From NCBI GenBank assembly GCA_013697785.1, contig JACCWE010000133.1, positions 1 through 61,782 on the forward strand: DNA of 61,782 bases, written 5' to 3'. Shown piece by piece: positions 1 through 8,432 of the stretch (within the stretch, counting starts at the first letter, position 1; every line of letters begins with the position of its first letter). Under the pieces are notes generated by a model. That model saw only the letters and a list, made by a program, of their open reading frames with translations, was not told the DNA's origin and searched no databases. The stretch is from Gemmatimonadaceae bacterium. Lineage in GTDB: Bacteria > Gemmatimonadota > Gemmatimonadetes > Gemmatimonadales > Gemmatimonadaceae. The position numbers and the translations under genes are program-made.

Positions 1-558
1 CGGCCGGCGCCGCTGCCGCCCGCCGCCACGCCGCTGCGCGTGATCCTCGTCGCCAACGATGTGCGCGACTCGATGAACACGGTGTTCATCCACTCGACCG
101 CGGGATGGCGGAAGTACCCGGTGAACATCAATCCCGCGAACTTCGGACGTGGAACGCCCATCTGGCGCGAGACGATGCGCTGCCTTCGCGGACGCATCTC
201 GTCTGATACGCTCTGGATCACCGCGTGGGAGACGCCGCGCGGCATGCGCAGCTTCGCCGCGGCCGTCACCGGCGAATGCGACGATCTGGCGGATGCGGTG
301 GGGAGCTGGCACACGCATCCCTGGCGCTCGGACAGCGCGCAGATGCCGATCAAAACCCGTGGACTTTCGGTGGGCGACCTGCGCGCCTTTCACACGAGTT
401 CGGATCTGATATCGCTCGCGCAGTGGGATCGCGACTCGATTGCCGGAGCCGTACGCGTCTTCAACGGTTCGGTTCAGTATCCGATTCCCGTTCTCGTCGA
501 GGACCGGCCGCCCGCGTACAGCGCGCTTCCGCCGCTGGATTCGACCGGAACGCGTTGA
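1..558 (+). CDS. JAB/JAMM-like metalloprotease-fold protein, 5'-truncated
   Basis: The reading frame is open from the first base, so the true start lies outside the window; a GTG at 40 is the first usable internal start. The visible 185 codons contain an H-T-H-P motif at 310-321 and an S-V-G-D motif at 367-378. Together these resemble the zinc-binding HxH...SxxD signature of JAB/MPN (JAMM) proteins. The gap between HxH and SxxD is 16 residues, compared with about 10 in classical JAMM proteases, so activity is uncertain. The residues just before HTHP (G-E-C-D-D-L-A-D-A-V-G-S-W) fit a strand-helix arrangement. Substrate and partners are unknown. Alternatives are a phage-tail-assembly or desampylase-type JAB protein. 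Confidence 0.6.
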   Translation, partial: RPAPLPPAATPLRVILVANDVRDSMNTVFIHSTAGWRKYPVNINPANFGRGTPIWRETMRCLRGRISSDTLWITAWETPRGMRSFAAAVTGECDDLADAVGSWHTHPWRSDSAQMPIKTRGLSVGDLRAFHTSSDLISLAQWDRDSIAGAVRVFNGSVQYPIPVLVEDRPPAYSALPPLDSTGTR

Positions 559-631
559 AAACTCGCGCGGGAAAGTGACGCAAAGTCGTCCCGAAGATTA
601 GAACGGGGCTGCGGGCTCGAAAGCGTAACAC

Positions 632-644
632 ATTGTAGCACAAT
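632..644. promoter_or_regulatory. ATTGT-AGC-ACAAT inverted repeat in an AT-rich intergenic region
   Basis: This is a perfect 5-bp inverted repeat with a 3-base spacer. It matches the TNGTNNNACNA form typical of FadR/GntR-family operators. It lies in an AT-rich patch (about 626-675) in otherwise GC-rich DNA, just before a TATAAT-like hexamer at 649-654, between the JAB-like gene and the next gene. No convincing -35 box at 17-bp spacing was found. Operator function is inference. Confidence 0.3.
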
Positions 645-814
645 ATCATATAATTTGGATTATGGTATTTTCACGTCCGAGAGGGGCGTGATGAAGTGCG
701 TCCGTGGCGTGATAGACTCTGTGATACATCTCACCATACATTGCGGGACAGAAATTCCCGCTCGATCACCCGTATCCGCCGGCACTCGTCCAGCGACGAG
801 CTCCGGCCTATTCT

Positions 815-1627
815 TTGGCTAAATACAGCGAACTCAGCAGTTTTGCCGAGGGTGATGACCCCGCTGCGCCTCGCCAGCATCGACGCACCTCTGGCGGCGC
901 GGGGATTCCGCGCGCGTTGCTGACATCGCTCGAGGAGCATCTCGTGTCGCTGCCAGGCGTGACGCTGGCGCGCGTCGAGGTACGCCCGACGGGTGAGATC
1001 GTTGGCATCCACCTGATGGTGGCCGCGGGTGTCGACACGGGCGCGCTCATCAGCACCGTCGATGAGACACTCCGTACGACCTTCGACTTGAAAATCTCAC
1101 CGGAGCAAATCTTCGTCGCGCACGTGAACGCGCGCTCCGGATCGGCCGCCTCGCGCCCCGCCGACGCCGGCGTCTCGTTCGAGCAACGCCGTACGAGCGG
1201 CGGAAGCATCCTCATGGCAGATGAAGGCGACACGCCACGACTCGCGCGCCGCGTGTATTTCGAGGATCTCGAGGTCCGCCGCTCGCGCACGTCGGGGATC
1301 ACCTGCAGGGTCTCGCTTCGCAAGGGCGCCCTCGTGCTGAGCGGCGAGGTGACGGGTGCGTCGTCGGAGCGCTCGCGCGCCGAGCTCGCGTCGCGCGCGA
1401 CGCTGGCCGCGCTGGGCGCCGCGGATGTCGCTGCGCAGACGGCGGCGATCGAGCACGTGCTTCTGGTCGATTCGCTCGAGCGCCGCTACGTCGTCGTCGC
1501 GGTCGCCGCGCGGCGCGGGCGCGAGATCGTACCGCTCACGGGCGTGTGCGAAGTGCGCGAGGATGTCGAAACGGCAGCGGTGCTCGCGACGCTGTCGGCG
1601 ACCAACCGGTGGCTCGCGCAGTACTGA
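815..1627 (+). CDS. Conserved hypothetical protein (270 aa)
   Basis: The protein starts from a TTG at 815 with M-A-K-Y-S-E-L. Residues about 35-105 form a compact alpha/beta domain of the type 'LPGV..ARVEV.PTGEI..IHL', followed by a helix and 'ISPEQIFVAHV'. This pattern occurs in uncharacterised proteins across several phyla. A basic, Ser/Arg-rich linker (about 106-155) leads to a second domain of alternating strands and an Ala-rich helix (about 156-270). There is no signal peptide or membrane segment, so it is probably cytoplasmic. I do not recognise a function. The start is uncertain because no ATG lies nearby and the upstream region is AT-rich. Confidence 0.6.
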   Translation: MAKYSELSSFAEGDDPAAPRQHRRTSGGAGIPRALLTSLEEHLVSLPGVTLARVEVRPTGEIVGIHLMVAAGVDTGALISTVDETLRTTFDLKISPEQIFVAHVNARSGSAASRPADAGVSFEQRRTSGGSILMADEGDTPRLARRVYFEDLEVRRSRTSGITCRVSLRKGALVLSGEVTGASSERSRAELASRATLAALGAADVAAQTAAIEHVLLVDSLERRYVVVAVAARRGREIVPLTGVCEVREDVETAAVLATLSATNRWLAQY

Positions 1628-1705
1628 AACCATCACCCGGTTGTCGCGTAGAAAGACGCACTGTGATTACTTGCAGCTGTGTCCCCATCGCGGAGCTCGA
1701 GTTCG

Positions 1706-3016
1706 ATGAGAGTGTCGTTCGCCACCGCCGCACCGCTCATTCTCGCCATTCCCGCATTCGCGCGCTGTCAATCGCCCGGCCCCATCCCGATCGATTCTGC
1801 AGTGCGCATCTTCGCCGAGGCCAAGGCCCTCTGTACCGCTGACGCGGGGAAGCTGTGGGGCGTGTCGCTCTGCGGGCCGATCATGTTCGTGGATGCGCCG
1901 AGCAGGTCGATCGTCGCGAGCGCGAGTGATACGAAGGGGGTGCTGACGGCGAAGGATGGAGCATTCGTCGGCGTGCTTCCGGCCGATCAGAATGTCTCGA
2001 ACACCGCGGTCGCGTGGAACGGCATCACGTGGACGCAGATGCTCTGGCCTCTGCCAGACGACGAGCGGCGGCGCGCGACGATCATCGCGCACGAGCTCTT
2101 TCATCGGATCCAGCCGCAGCTGGGACTGCCGAATACCCATGAAGGGAGCAACGCTCACCTCGACGAGATGAACGGCCGCTATTACATGCAGCTCGAGTGG
2201 CGCGCGCTCGCGCGCGCGATCGGCGCCGGCAGAGTTGCGGATCGCAAGGAGGCCGCGAAGGATGCGCTGCTCTTTCGTGCGGAGCGATACCGGCTCTATC
2301 CGAAAGCTGCGTCCGAGGAGCACGCGCTCGAGCAGAACGAGGGGCTCGCCGAGTACACGGGGGTGCGGCTGGGAAATCCGACGGCGGAGCTACAGACGGA
2401 GATGGCGCTGCGCGATCTCGAGGCGCACGTAACGGACGCGACGTTCGTGCGCTCGTTCGCGTATGCCACCGGGCCTGCGTACGGCTTGCTCCTCGATCGC
2501 TATGCGTCGGGGTGGCACGCACAACTCAAGTCCGGTAAGGGATTCGAGGCGATGCTCGCTCGCGCGCTGCGCGTTGCGGCCACTGCGAACGCCGAGCAGC
2601 TCGCGGCCCAGCGCGCCGCGCAGTACGATGGTGCCGCGCTGCGTGATGTGGAGACCGAGCGCGAAGCGAAGCGTCAGCAGCAGCTCGCGGTCAATCGCAG
2701 GAAATTCGTTGACGGTCCGGTGCTGACGTTGAAATTCCAGAAGATGAACGTCCAGTTCAATCCGAGCACACTGCAGCCGCTCGGAGACGCCGGCACGGTG
2801 TATCCGACCATTCGTATCACCGACGAATGGGGAGTAATCGAGGGCAAGAACGGCGCGCTGATGAAGCCGGACTGGAGCGCGCTCGTTGTAACGGCGCCGT
2901 CGTCGACATCGGGAAGCAGCGTGAGCGGCGACGGCTGGACGCTCGAGCTCAAGGCTGGGTGGAAGATCGTGCCCGATACGCGGAGTGGCGATTACATGCT
3001 GGCACCTTCCACCTGA
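1706..3016 (+). CDS. Secreted HExxH metallopeptidase-like protein
   Basis: This 436-aa protein starts at the ATG that gives M-R-V-S-F-A-T-A-A and has a Sec signal peptide (about residues 1-24). An H-E-L-F-H motif at about 129-133 and a downstream N-E-G-L-A-E-Y segment (about 211-217) look like a gluzincin zinc site: two His and a Glu ligand, with the motif Glu as general base. The C-terminal ~100 residues are strand-rich and may be a separate beta domain. It is probably periplasmic or extracellular. The substrate is unknown and no closer family could be assigned. It ends 9 bases before the DUF1569 gene and may be cotranscribed with it. Confidence 0.65.
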   Translation: MRVSFATAAPLILAIPAFARCQSPGPIPIDSAVRIFAEAKALCTADAGKLWGVSLCGPIMFVDAPSRSIVASASDTKGVLTAKDGAFVGVLPADQNVSNTAVAWNGITWTQMLWPLPDDERRRATIIAHELFHRIQPQLGLPNTHEGSNAHLDEMNGRYYMQLEWRALARAIGAGRVADRKEAAKDALLFRAERYRLYPKAASEEHALEQNEGLAEYTGVRLGNPTAELQTEMALRDLEAHVTDATFVRSFAYATGPAYGLLLDRYASGWHAQLKSGKGFEAMLARALRVAATANAEQLAAQRAAQYDGAALRDVETEREAKRQQQLAVNRRKFVDGPVLTLKFQKMNVQFNPSTLQPLGDAGTVYPTIRITDEWGVIEGKNGALMKPDWSALVVTAPSSTSGSSVSGDGWTLELKAGWKIVPDTRSGDYMLAPST

Positions 3017-3025
3017 GGGAACGAC

Positions 3026-3481
3026 ATGAAGAATCTCTTCGAGGCCGGCCGAGCCGAAGAAATGAAGTCGCGTATCGCCCGGCTGCGCTCGGACAGCGAG
3101 CGGCAGTGGGGGAAGATGAATCCGGCGCAGGCGATGGCGCACTGCGCCGGCGGATTGGAGATGGGGGTGGGAGACTCGATTCCGCCACGGATCCTCATCG
3201 GCCGGGTTCTTGGCGGATTCATCAAGCCAAAGGCGCTCGGCGACGACGCGCCTATGCGAAAGCATTCTCCGACGGTGCCCGTGCTCGTGATGCACGAATC
3301 CGATCGGGATCTGGAGCGAGAGAAAGTGCGAGTGACCGAGCTTATCGATCGCTTCGTTGCCGCGGGGCCTGCGGGATGCACGAAGCATCCACACAGCTTC
3401 TTCGGGCAGATGACGCCCGAGGAGTGGGCGATCCTCATGTACAAGCATCTGGACCATCATCTGCGGCAATTCGGAGTCTGA
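3026..3481 (+). CDS. DUF1569 (DinB-like) protein
   Basis: This 151-aa cytoplasmic protein has the pattern of DUF1569, a DinB/YfiT-like four-helix-bundle family. Signs include 'W-G-K-M-N-P-A-Q-A-M-A-H-C' near residue 35, 'H-P-x-F-G-x-M-T-P-E-E-W' near 115-130 and a terminal 'K-H-L-D-H-H-L-R-Q-F'. The conserved His residues are those that bind metal in the DinB superfamily. DinB-like proteins are often thiol-dependent transferases, but no substrate can be named here. The ATG start follows a GAGGGAACG Shine-Dalgarno-like stretch. Confidence 0.8.
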   Translation: MKNLFEAGRAEEMKSRIARLRSDSERQWGKMNPAQAMAHCAGGLEMGVGDSIPPRILIGRVLGGFIKPKALGDDAPMRKHSPTVPVLVMHESDRDLEREKVRVTELIDRFVAAGPAGCTKHPHSFFGQMTPEEWAILMYKHLDHHLRQFGV

Positions 3482-3653
3482 GCGACAACGCCAAGCTGAC
3501 GCGCCCACACAAAGTTTTCTCCACGCATCTCTCCAGTGAACCGACTCGCGCCGAGAGACGCGTCTGTGCATCTTCTGCAGGGCACACACCATCCCCCGAC
3601 ATCACAACATCAGGTTCGTCGCGCCGGGCAGCGCGACGTGGGAGAGTCTGCAC

Positions 3654-4838
3654 ATGAGGCACGTCACGCGTGCGCGGAACGTCGTGCTCAGCGCAACGAT
3701 CGGAACGCTGGCGCTCGCGGCATCGTCGGCTAGAGCGCGCCCGGTCGAGGTCACCGATCCGCGCTACCACATGAACGCGATCACAATGTCGATCCCCGAC
3801 GGCTGGAAGTTCGCGGGCACCGTCGCGCGCGCGGGTGGCTGCCACGCGGGGCCGGCGGGGATCAAGTACACGGCGCAGAGCCCTGACGGATTGACGGGCT
3901 TCGAAAATCTGCCCGGCGTACAATGGAACTGGGCGAGCAGCGTGACGAAGCAGCAGGTGATGAGCTCGATGGGCTGTCCCGTCGTCGAGATTCAGTCGGC
4001 CGCGGACTTCCTCGTCGCTATCGCTGTGCCGATGCTCCATCGGAGCGCGAAGGTGATCTCGGTGGGCCCGCTCCTCCCCGCGGGCAAGGCGGCGATAGCG
4101 CAGCAGCTCGAACAGGCGCGTCAACAGAACGCGCAGATGGCGGCGCGCTACGGGCAGCCGCCACAGAAGCTCGTACTCGAGGGCGCGCGCATCCGCATCG
4201 AATTCATGAAGAACGGTCACGTCATCGAAGAGATTCTGTCGGCCGTCATCAACTGCACGGAGTCGCAGCTGCCTGGACTCATGACGCAGCCTGCGTACAC
4301 GGATCGCACCTGCGCCTCGCGGAGCGTGGTGTTGACGTTCGCGCCGAAGGGGCAACTAGATGCCTTCATGTCGTCGCCGGCGTTCACGAACGTGCAAGGG
4401 ACTATTCGCGCGAATCCCGAATGGCAGAATCGCGTGTCGCAGGATCAGGCGACTGACTTCCGGAAGAATCAGGCCGACGCCGCGGCCGCATTTCAGCGAA
4501 CGCTCGCGTCGGGGAAGCTGGCCGGCGAGCAGCGAATCAAGGACAACAATCAGTTTCTGAAAGAGCAGAAGGCGAAGACGGATGCGGCCATCGCGGAGGA
4601 CCGCAAGAAGATGGGTGAGATGGATTCCAACGCACACCAGACCGCACTCTTCGCCGGCGATCGCGGCGACTTCATCGATCCGTCCAACGGCAGAAAGATC
4701 GAGGCGAGCAGTCAGTACAATCATCAGTGGCTGTCGTCGGAGGGCACGCATCTCGTCCAGACGAACGATCCCACCTACGATCCGAATGGCCGCACGAACA
4801 TCAACGAGAGCTGGACCGAGCTCGTGCCGAGCAACTAG
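3654..4838 (+). CDS. Secreted hypothetical protein (394 aa)
   Basis: An N-terminal Sec signal peptide (about residues 1-28, ending A-R-A) precedes a protein with no family I recognise. Residues about 35-230 form a strand-rich domain with several Cys (G-G-C-H, G-C-P, N-C-T, T-C-A) that could form disulfides in the periplasm. Residues about 265-325 are a charged, Ala/Lys/Gln-rich helical region, probably coiled coil. The C-terminus (about 330-394) contains 'F-I-D-P-S-N-G-R-K-I' and 'Y-D-P-N-G', resembling a small beta domain. It is a monocistronic gene followed by strong inverted repeats. Confidence 0.6.
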   Translation: MRHVTRARNVVLSATIGTLALAASSARARPVEVTDPRYHMNAITMSIPDGWKFAGTVARAGGCHAGPAGIKYTAQSPDGLTGFENLPGVQWNWASSVTKQQVMSSMGCPVVEIQSAADFLVAIAVPMLHRSAKVISVGPLLPAGKAAIAQQLEQARQQNAQMAARYGQPPQKLVLEGARIRIEFMKNGHVIEEILSAVINCTESQLPGLMTQPAYTDRTCASRSVVLTFAPKGQLDAFMSSPAFTNVQGTIRANPEWQNRVSQDQATDFRKNQADAAAAFQRTLASGKLAGEQRIKDNNQFLKEQKAKTDAAIAEDRKKMGEMDSNAHQTALFAGDRGDFIDPSNGRKIEASSQYNHQWLSSEGTHLVQTNDPTYDPNGRTNINESWTELVPSN

Positions 4839-4863
4839 ATCGCGAGCCACTCTGTGCGGCGGA

Positions 4864-4912
4864 AGCGCGAAGACTGATTTAGCTTTCGCGCTCTCCGGCG
4901 ATCTCATCGCCG
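4864..4912. terminator. Two tandem hairpins between the secreted gene and rpiB
   Basis: AGCGCGAA (4864-4871) pairs with TTCGCGCT (4885-4892) across a 13-base loop. It is followed immediately by CGGCGAT (4896-4902) pairing with ATCGCCG (4906-4912) across a 3-base loop. Both stems are perfect. There is no T-run, so a Rho-independent terminator of classical form is not shown. The position, 26 bases after one stop codon and 28 before the rpiB start, suggests transcript-end or mRNA-stability structures. Confidence 0.45.
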
Positions 4913-4940
4913 ACGCTCTCTCTCCGGCCCACGACGATTG

Positions 4941-5372
4941 ATGCGCATCGCCATCGGTTCCGATCACGCAGGCTTTCACTACAAGGCCCGCATCATCGAC
5001 ATCCTCTCCCGCTGGGGACACGAGGTGAAGGATTTCGGAACGAATTCGTCCGAGCCGGTCGACTATCCAAAGTACATCAGGCCGGTCGCGCTCGCGGTTG
5101 CCGCGGGCAATTACGAGCGAGGCATCGTGCTCGGCGGCTCCGGGAATGGCGAGGCGATCGTCGCGAATCGCGTTCCGTGTATTCGGTGCACGCTCTGCTG
5201 GAACGTGGAGTCGGCGCGGTATGCGCGACTGCACAACGATGCGAACGTGCTGTCCATCGGAGAAAGACTCGTGCCGGCGGAGGATCTCGAATCGATCCTC
5301 AAGGTGTGGATCGAGACGCCATTCGAGGGTGGGCGGCACCAGCGGAGGATCGAGCAGATCGACGACGTGTGA
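4941..5372 (+). CDS. rpiB: Ribose-5-phosphate isomerase B
   Basis: This 143-aa RpiB/LacAB-family enzyme interconverts ribose 5-phosphate and ribulose 5-phosphate in the cytoplasmic pentose phosphate pathway. The N-terminal 'I-A-I-G-S-D-H-A-G-F' and central 'D-Y-P-K-Y' motifs are clear. The catalytic loop reads G-G-S-G-N-G-E instead of the C-G-T-G-I-G loop of E. coli RpiB. The usual active-site Cys is therefore absent and a Glu is present, as in the Mycobacterium tuberculosis enzyme. Length and the second motif (V-P-C-I-R-C, N-D-A-N-V-L) fit the family. The ATG at 4941 is preferred to the TTG one codon earlier. Confidence 0.92.
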   Translation: MRIAIGSDHAGFHYKARIIDILSRWGHEVKDFGTNSSEPVDYPKYIRPVALAVAAGNYERGIVLGGSGNGEAIVANRVPCIRCTLCWNVESARYARLHNDANVLSIGERLVPAEDLESILKVWIETPFEGGRHQRRIEQIDDV

Positions 5373-5393
5373 TTCGTCCTGGCCGGCAGTGTG

Positions 5394-7445
5394 CTAGCGC
5401 GACGTTGATATCGCGCGTGGCCAGACGTTGTCCGTTGTGTCGCTGTCGGGGAAGCGGCCGTATGGATCGAGCTTGATCTTCTCGATCGTTCGCGCGCCGA
5501 AATCGAGCGTCGCCTTGAAGGTCCGGCTTCCACCGAACCAGACATCGACCGGATAGGTGACGATCGCCGTGACGCTGTCAGTCATTCGGCTGTTCGCCAT
5601 TTTTTTCACCGATCTTCCTCGCGGCGCGAGCTTCACCTCGAGCACCACCGGCGACGGCATCTCGCCCCACTGGCGCACCGTCACGGTTGTTCTGCCCCCC
5701 ACTCTCGCGACCTTGTCGATCGATTCGTTGACCGCGTCCGTCGAGAAGAGCCAGTAGTACCAGAACCAGCCGAGATCCTTCTTCAGCGCGTTGCTCATGA
5801 AAAAGGCGTAGTCCCACGGCGATGGATGTTTGAATTTCCACGTCTTCGCATATTCGCTCATCGCCTTCGTCACGGCGGAGTCGCCGACGATGCCGCCCAG
5901 CATCGAGAGCATTTGCGGCGCCTTGTCGTAGGCCTCGAAGCCGTACAGCGGCCCGCCGAAGTTCTCGTTCCACATCAGCGGCGCCTCCCGCTCGTCGCCG
6001 CTCACCTCCCCGTACGATTGCCCGCGGCCGTCGAGGTTGCGCGGCTGGTGTTTCGCATCCTGATCGGAAAGGATGTTCATGTACTGGTTGAATCCCTCGT
6101 CCATGAAGCCGTACCATGTCTCGTTCACGCCGACCATCATCGGCCACCATTGATGACCGGTCTCGTGATCGACGGCGCCCTGGGCGGACATGATGAGCTG
6201 CGGATACTCCATGCCTCCGTCCGGGCCATCGATGACGGTCAGGCCCGGATAGCTGTACGGCATCCAGAGCTTCGAATAGAACTCGAGCGCGTGCCGTACG
6301 GTCGTCCCGACCTCGGCGTAGCTGTTCGCGTGGCCCGCGAGATAGAACAGATTCACCGGGATTGCGCCTTTGCCGGGAATCGTCGCGCGCGTGGCATCCC
6401 AGACGTACTTGTTGGATGTTCCCCACGCGACATCGGAGACGCTGTCGGCGATGAAGTGCCAGACGAGTCGGTCGCCGGCGGCGGTGGCGACAGCTGCGCC
6501 GCGATCTGCAATGCCAACGATGTTGCGCGTCGAGTCGGATTCGAGCACGTGCGACAGCCGCTCACGCGCTCGCGCAGTGAGCACCTGCTCAGGGTTCTGC
6601 AGAACGCCAGTCGAGCCGACGATCCATCCCGCGGGCACGTCGATGCTGACATCGAAGTGGCCGTAGTTGTTGTAGAACTCGGCCGCGCCGAGATACGGCT
6701 CGGTATCCCAACCGCCGTCGCGCAGATCATCGAACACCGCGACGCGCGGATACCATTGAGCGATCTCGTAGAGCGTGTCGCCCCAGGTGCCCATGCGCAG
6801 CCCGCGCTCCCCTTCCACGTGCGGGACTCGAAAGCTCCACTCGACATCGATGCGCGCGGTGGACTTCGGCGCGACCGGAGTGAGCAGTCCGATGCACGCC
6901 GAGGTGAGGCCGAGTCCCGTGGCGCGCGGCGCGGTGAGAGACGAATCGGGCGGAGCGCCGGCGCCGTGAGATGGGCCGCATGCGCCCGGTTCCGTTCTCA
7001 GCTCCGCGTTCTTCCCGTCGACGCTGAGCCGCCCGATCTTGATCCCGTCGGTGATGTCGGGAAGCTGCTGATCGCGCGGTACGTTGGGCGCGTAGATGTT
7101 CTGGTCGAGGCGCATCACGATCGTGCGCATCGCGGAGTCGCTGTTGTTGTGGATGACGATCGATTCTCGCCCGGTGAGCATCGATGTCGCGGGCTCGAGG
7201 CGCGCATTGATCGTGTACTCGGTCCAGAGCTGCCAGTAGTTGCGACCGGGGCGCCCGGTGGAGTCGCGCGTGCCAGCGGCCATGGCGCGGCGAATAGTCT
7301 TCGTGCGCGGGATGTCGCGCCGAATCGCGCGCTGCGGCACGACGGACTGCTGCGCGGCGGCCGCTGACGGAAACATCATTGTGGTGGCGAGGATCCCAGC
7401 CATGAGCGAGCTGCGCAACCTGAACCTCGGCGATGTTCGATTCAT
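5394..7445 (-). CDS. Secreted M1-family-like zinc metallopeptidase
   Basis: This 683-aa protein has a Sec signal peptide (about 1-34, ending A-A-A-A-Q-Q). The zinc site is HETGH at 427-431 with the third ligand Glu at 450, i.e. HExxH-x18-E, diagnostic of M1 gluzincins; 'M-D-E-G-F-N-Q-Y' surrounds that Glu. The N-terminal ~300 residues match the M1 beta-sandwich domain, and a helical C-terminal region follows. The canonical GxMEN motif appears as 'G-G-M-E-Y', as in many periplasmic M1-like proteins of environmental bacteria. Peptide hydrolysis outside the cytoplasm is likely. The ATG overlaps the stop of the upstream SDR gene (ATGA), so the two are translationally coupled. Confidence 0.85.
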   Translation of the reverse strand: MNRTSPRFRLRSSLMAGILATTMMFPSAAAAQQSVVPQRAIRRDIPRTKTIRRAMAAGTRDSTGRPGRNYWQLWTEYTINARLEPATSMLTGRESIVIHNNSDSAMRTIVMRLDQNIYAPNVPRDQQLPDITDGIKIGRLSVDGKNAELRTEPGACGPSHGAGAPPDSSLTAPRATGLGLTSACIGLLTPVAPKSTARIDVEWSFRVPHVEGERGLRMGTWGDTLYEIAQWYPRVAVFDDLRDGGWDTEPYLGAAEFYNNYGHFDVSIDVPAGWIVGSTGVLQNPEQVLTARARERLSHVLESDSTRNIVGIADRGAAVATAAGDRLVWHFIADSVSDVAWGTSNKYVWDATRATIPGKGAIPVNLFYLAGHANSYAEVGTTVRHALEFYSKLWMPYSYPGLTVIDGPDGGMEYPQLIMSAQGAVDHETGHQWWPMMVGVNETWYGFMDEGFNQYMNILSDQDAKHQPRNLDGRGQSYGEVSGDEREAPLMWNENFGGPLYGFEAYDKAPQMLSMLGGIVGDSAVTKAMSEYAKTWKFKHPSPWDYAFFMSNALKKDLGWFWYYWLFSTDAVNESIDKVARVGGRTTVTVRQWGEMPSPVVLEVKLAPRGRSVKKMANSRMTDSVTAIVTYPVDVWFGGSRTFKATLDFGARTIEKIKLDPYGRFPDSDTTDNVWPRAISTSR

Positions 7446-8320
7446 CTCGACGGAATGTTCTCGAGTGAGCCGTGGCTCGAATGCGAGGCCACCATCGCCT
7501 CGCTCGCATCCCAGAGTCTCCTCTGCGCGCTCACGTCGTACGACCGCGCGGAGCTGCGCGCGGCCTTGCTCTTCACGTAGTAGCCTCCCGTCACGCCCTC
7601 GACCTGCAGTGAGCTCGCGAGATACACCTGCGTCATCGCGCCCTGCTCCGGCGTCAACAGGAAGGGGGAGATCAGCGTGTACAGCAGCCACGGAATCTTC
7701 TTCAGCATGTCCGTCGCAACCGCGCCCGGGTGCAGGCAGTTCGCGGTAATTCCTGTCCCCGCGAGCCGAGCGGCGAGCTGGTAGGTGAACAGCACGTTGG
7801 CGAGCTTCGACTTTCCGTACGTGCGAAAGCCGCCGAAATTCTTCTCGCTCTGCAGATCGGCGAAATCGATCGGATTGTTCCGCTCCGCCACCGAAGCGAC
7901 GTTCACGATCCGCGACGGCGCACCTGCGCGCAGGAGCGGCACGAGCTCCCGCGTGAACAGAAACGATGCGAGATGGTTGACGGCGAAGATCTGTTCGTAT
8001 CCGTCTGCCGTGACGTTTCGATTTTTGGTCGCCACGCCGGCATTGTTCACCAGCACGTGCACCGCGCGATATCGCTTCCCGATTTCCGCGGCGGCATCGC
8101 GCACCGCATCGAGCGACGCGAAGTCGGCGAGCACGACATCGAGCTTTGCATCCGGAACGGTAGTCTCGATTTCCTCCACCGTTCGCGCGCTCTTCGCAGC
8201 ATCGCGCGCGACGATGACCACCGTCGCGCCCATCTTCGCTAGGGCGAGCGCGGTCTCCTTCCCGATCCCCGCCGTCGCGCCCGTCACCACGCACACCCGC
8301 CCGTCCATCGTCCCGCTCAC
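7442..8320 (-). CDS. Short-chain dehydrogenase/reductase (retinol-dehydrogenase-like)
   Basis: This 292-aa classical SDR has a TGATAGIG cofactor loop (residues 13-20), an N-N-A-G motif (92-95), a catalytic Ser near 143 and Y168-x-x-x-K172. The layout, with an extra C-terminal segment (about 205-292), resembles retinol-dehydrogenase/WWOX-like SDRs that use NADP(H). The substrate cannot be read from sequence. It is the first gene of a two-gene operon with the M1 peptidase; the functional link between them is not obvious. The start is the ATG giving M-S-G-T-M-D-G-R. Confidence 0.85.
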   Translation of the reverse strand: MSGTMDGRVCVVTGATAGIGKETALALAKMGATVVIVARDAAKSARTVEEIETTVPDAKLDVVLADFASLDAVRDAAAEIGKRYRAVHVLVNNAGVATKNRNVTADGYEQIFAVNHLASFLFTRELVPLLRAGAPSRIVNVASVAERNNPIDFADLQSEKNFGGFRTYGKSKLANVLFTYQLAARLAGTGITANCLHPGAVATDMLKKIPWLLYTLISPFLLTPEQGAMTQVYLASSLQVEGVTGGYYVKSKAARSSARSYDVSAQRRLWDASEAMVASHSSHGSLENIPSR

Positions 8321-8432
8321 GGGTGGCGCCCCGCGCCGTGCGCCGGGTATGTTGCACGGCGACTCATCATCATAGCAGGAAGCATGGACTCAACTTGAGT
8401 CGCCGCACCGAACTCGCACAACAGCCGCCACA

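Noticed and set aside
2390-3592. 400-codon minus-strand open frame across two genes
   Set aside because: It spans the 3' part of the metallopeptidase gene and all of the DUF1569 gene on the other strand; low-complexity composition and no motif.
5826-7367. 513-codon open frame on the plus strand
   Set aside because: It lies opposite the M1 peptidase gene and encodes an Arg/His/Asp-rich sequence typical of GC-rich antisense frames.
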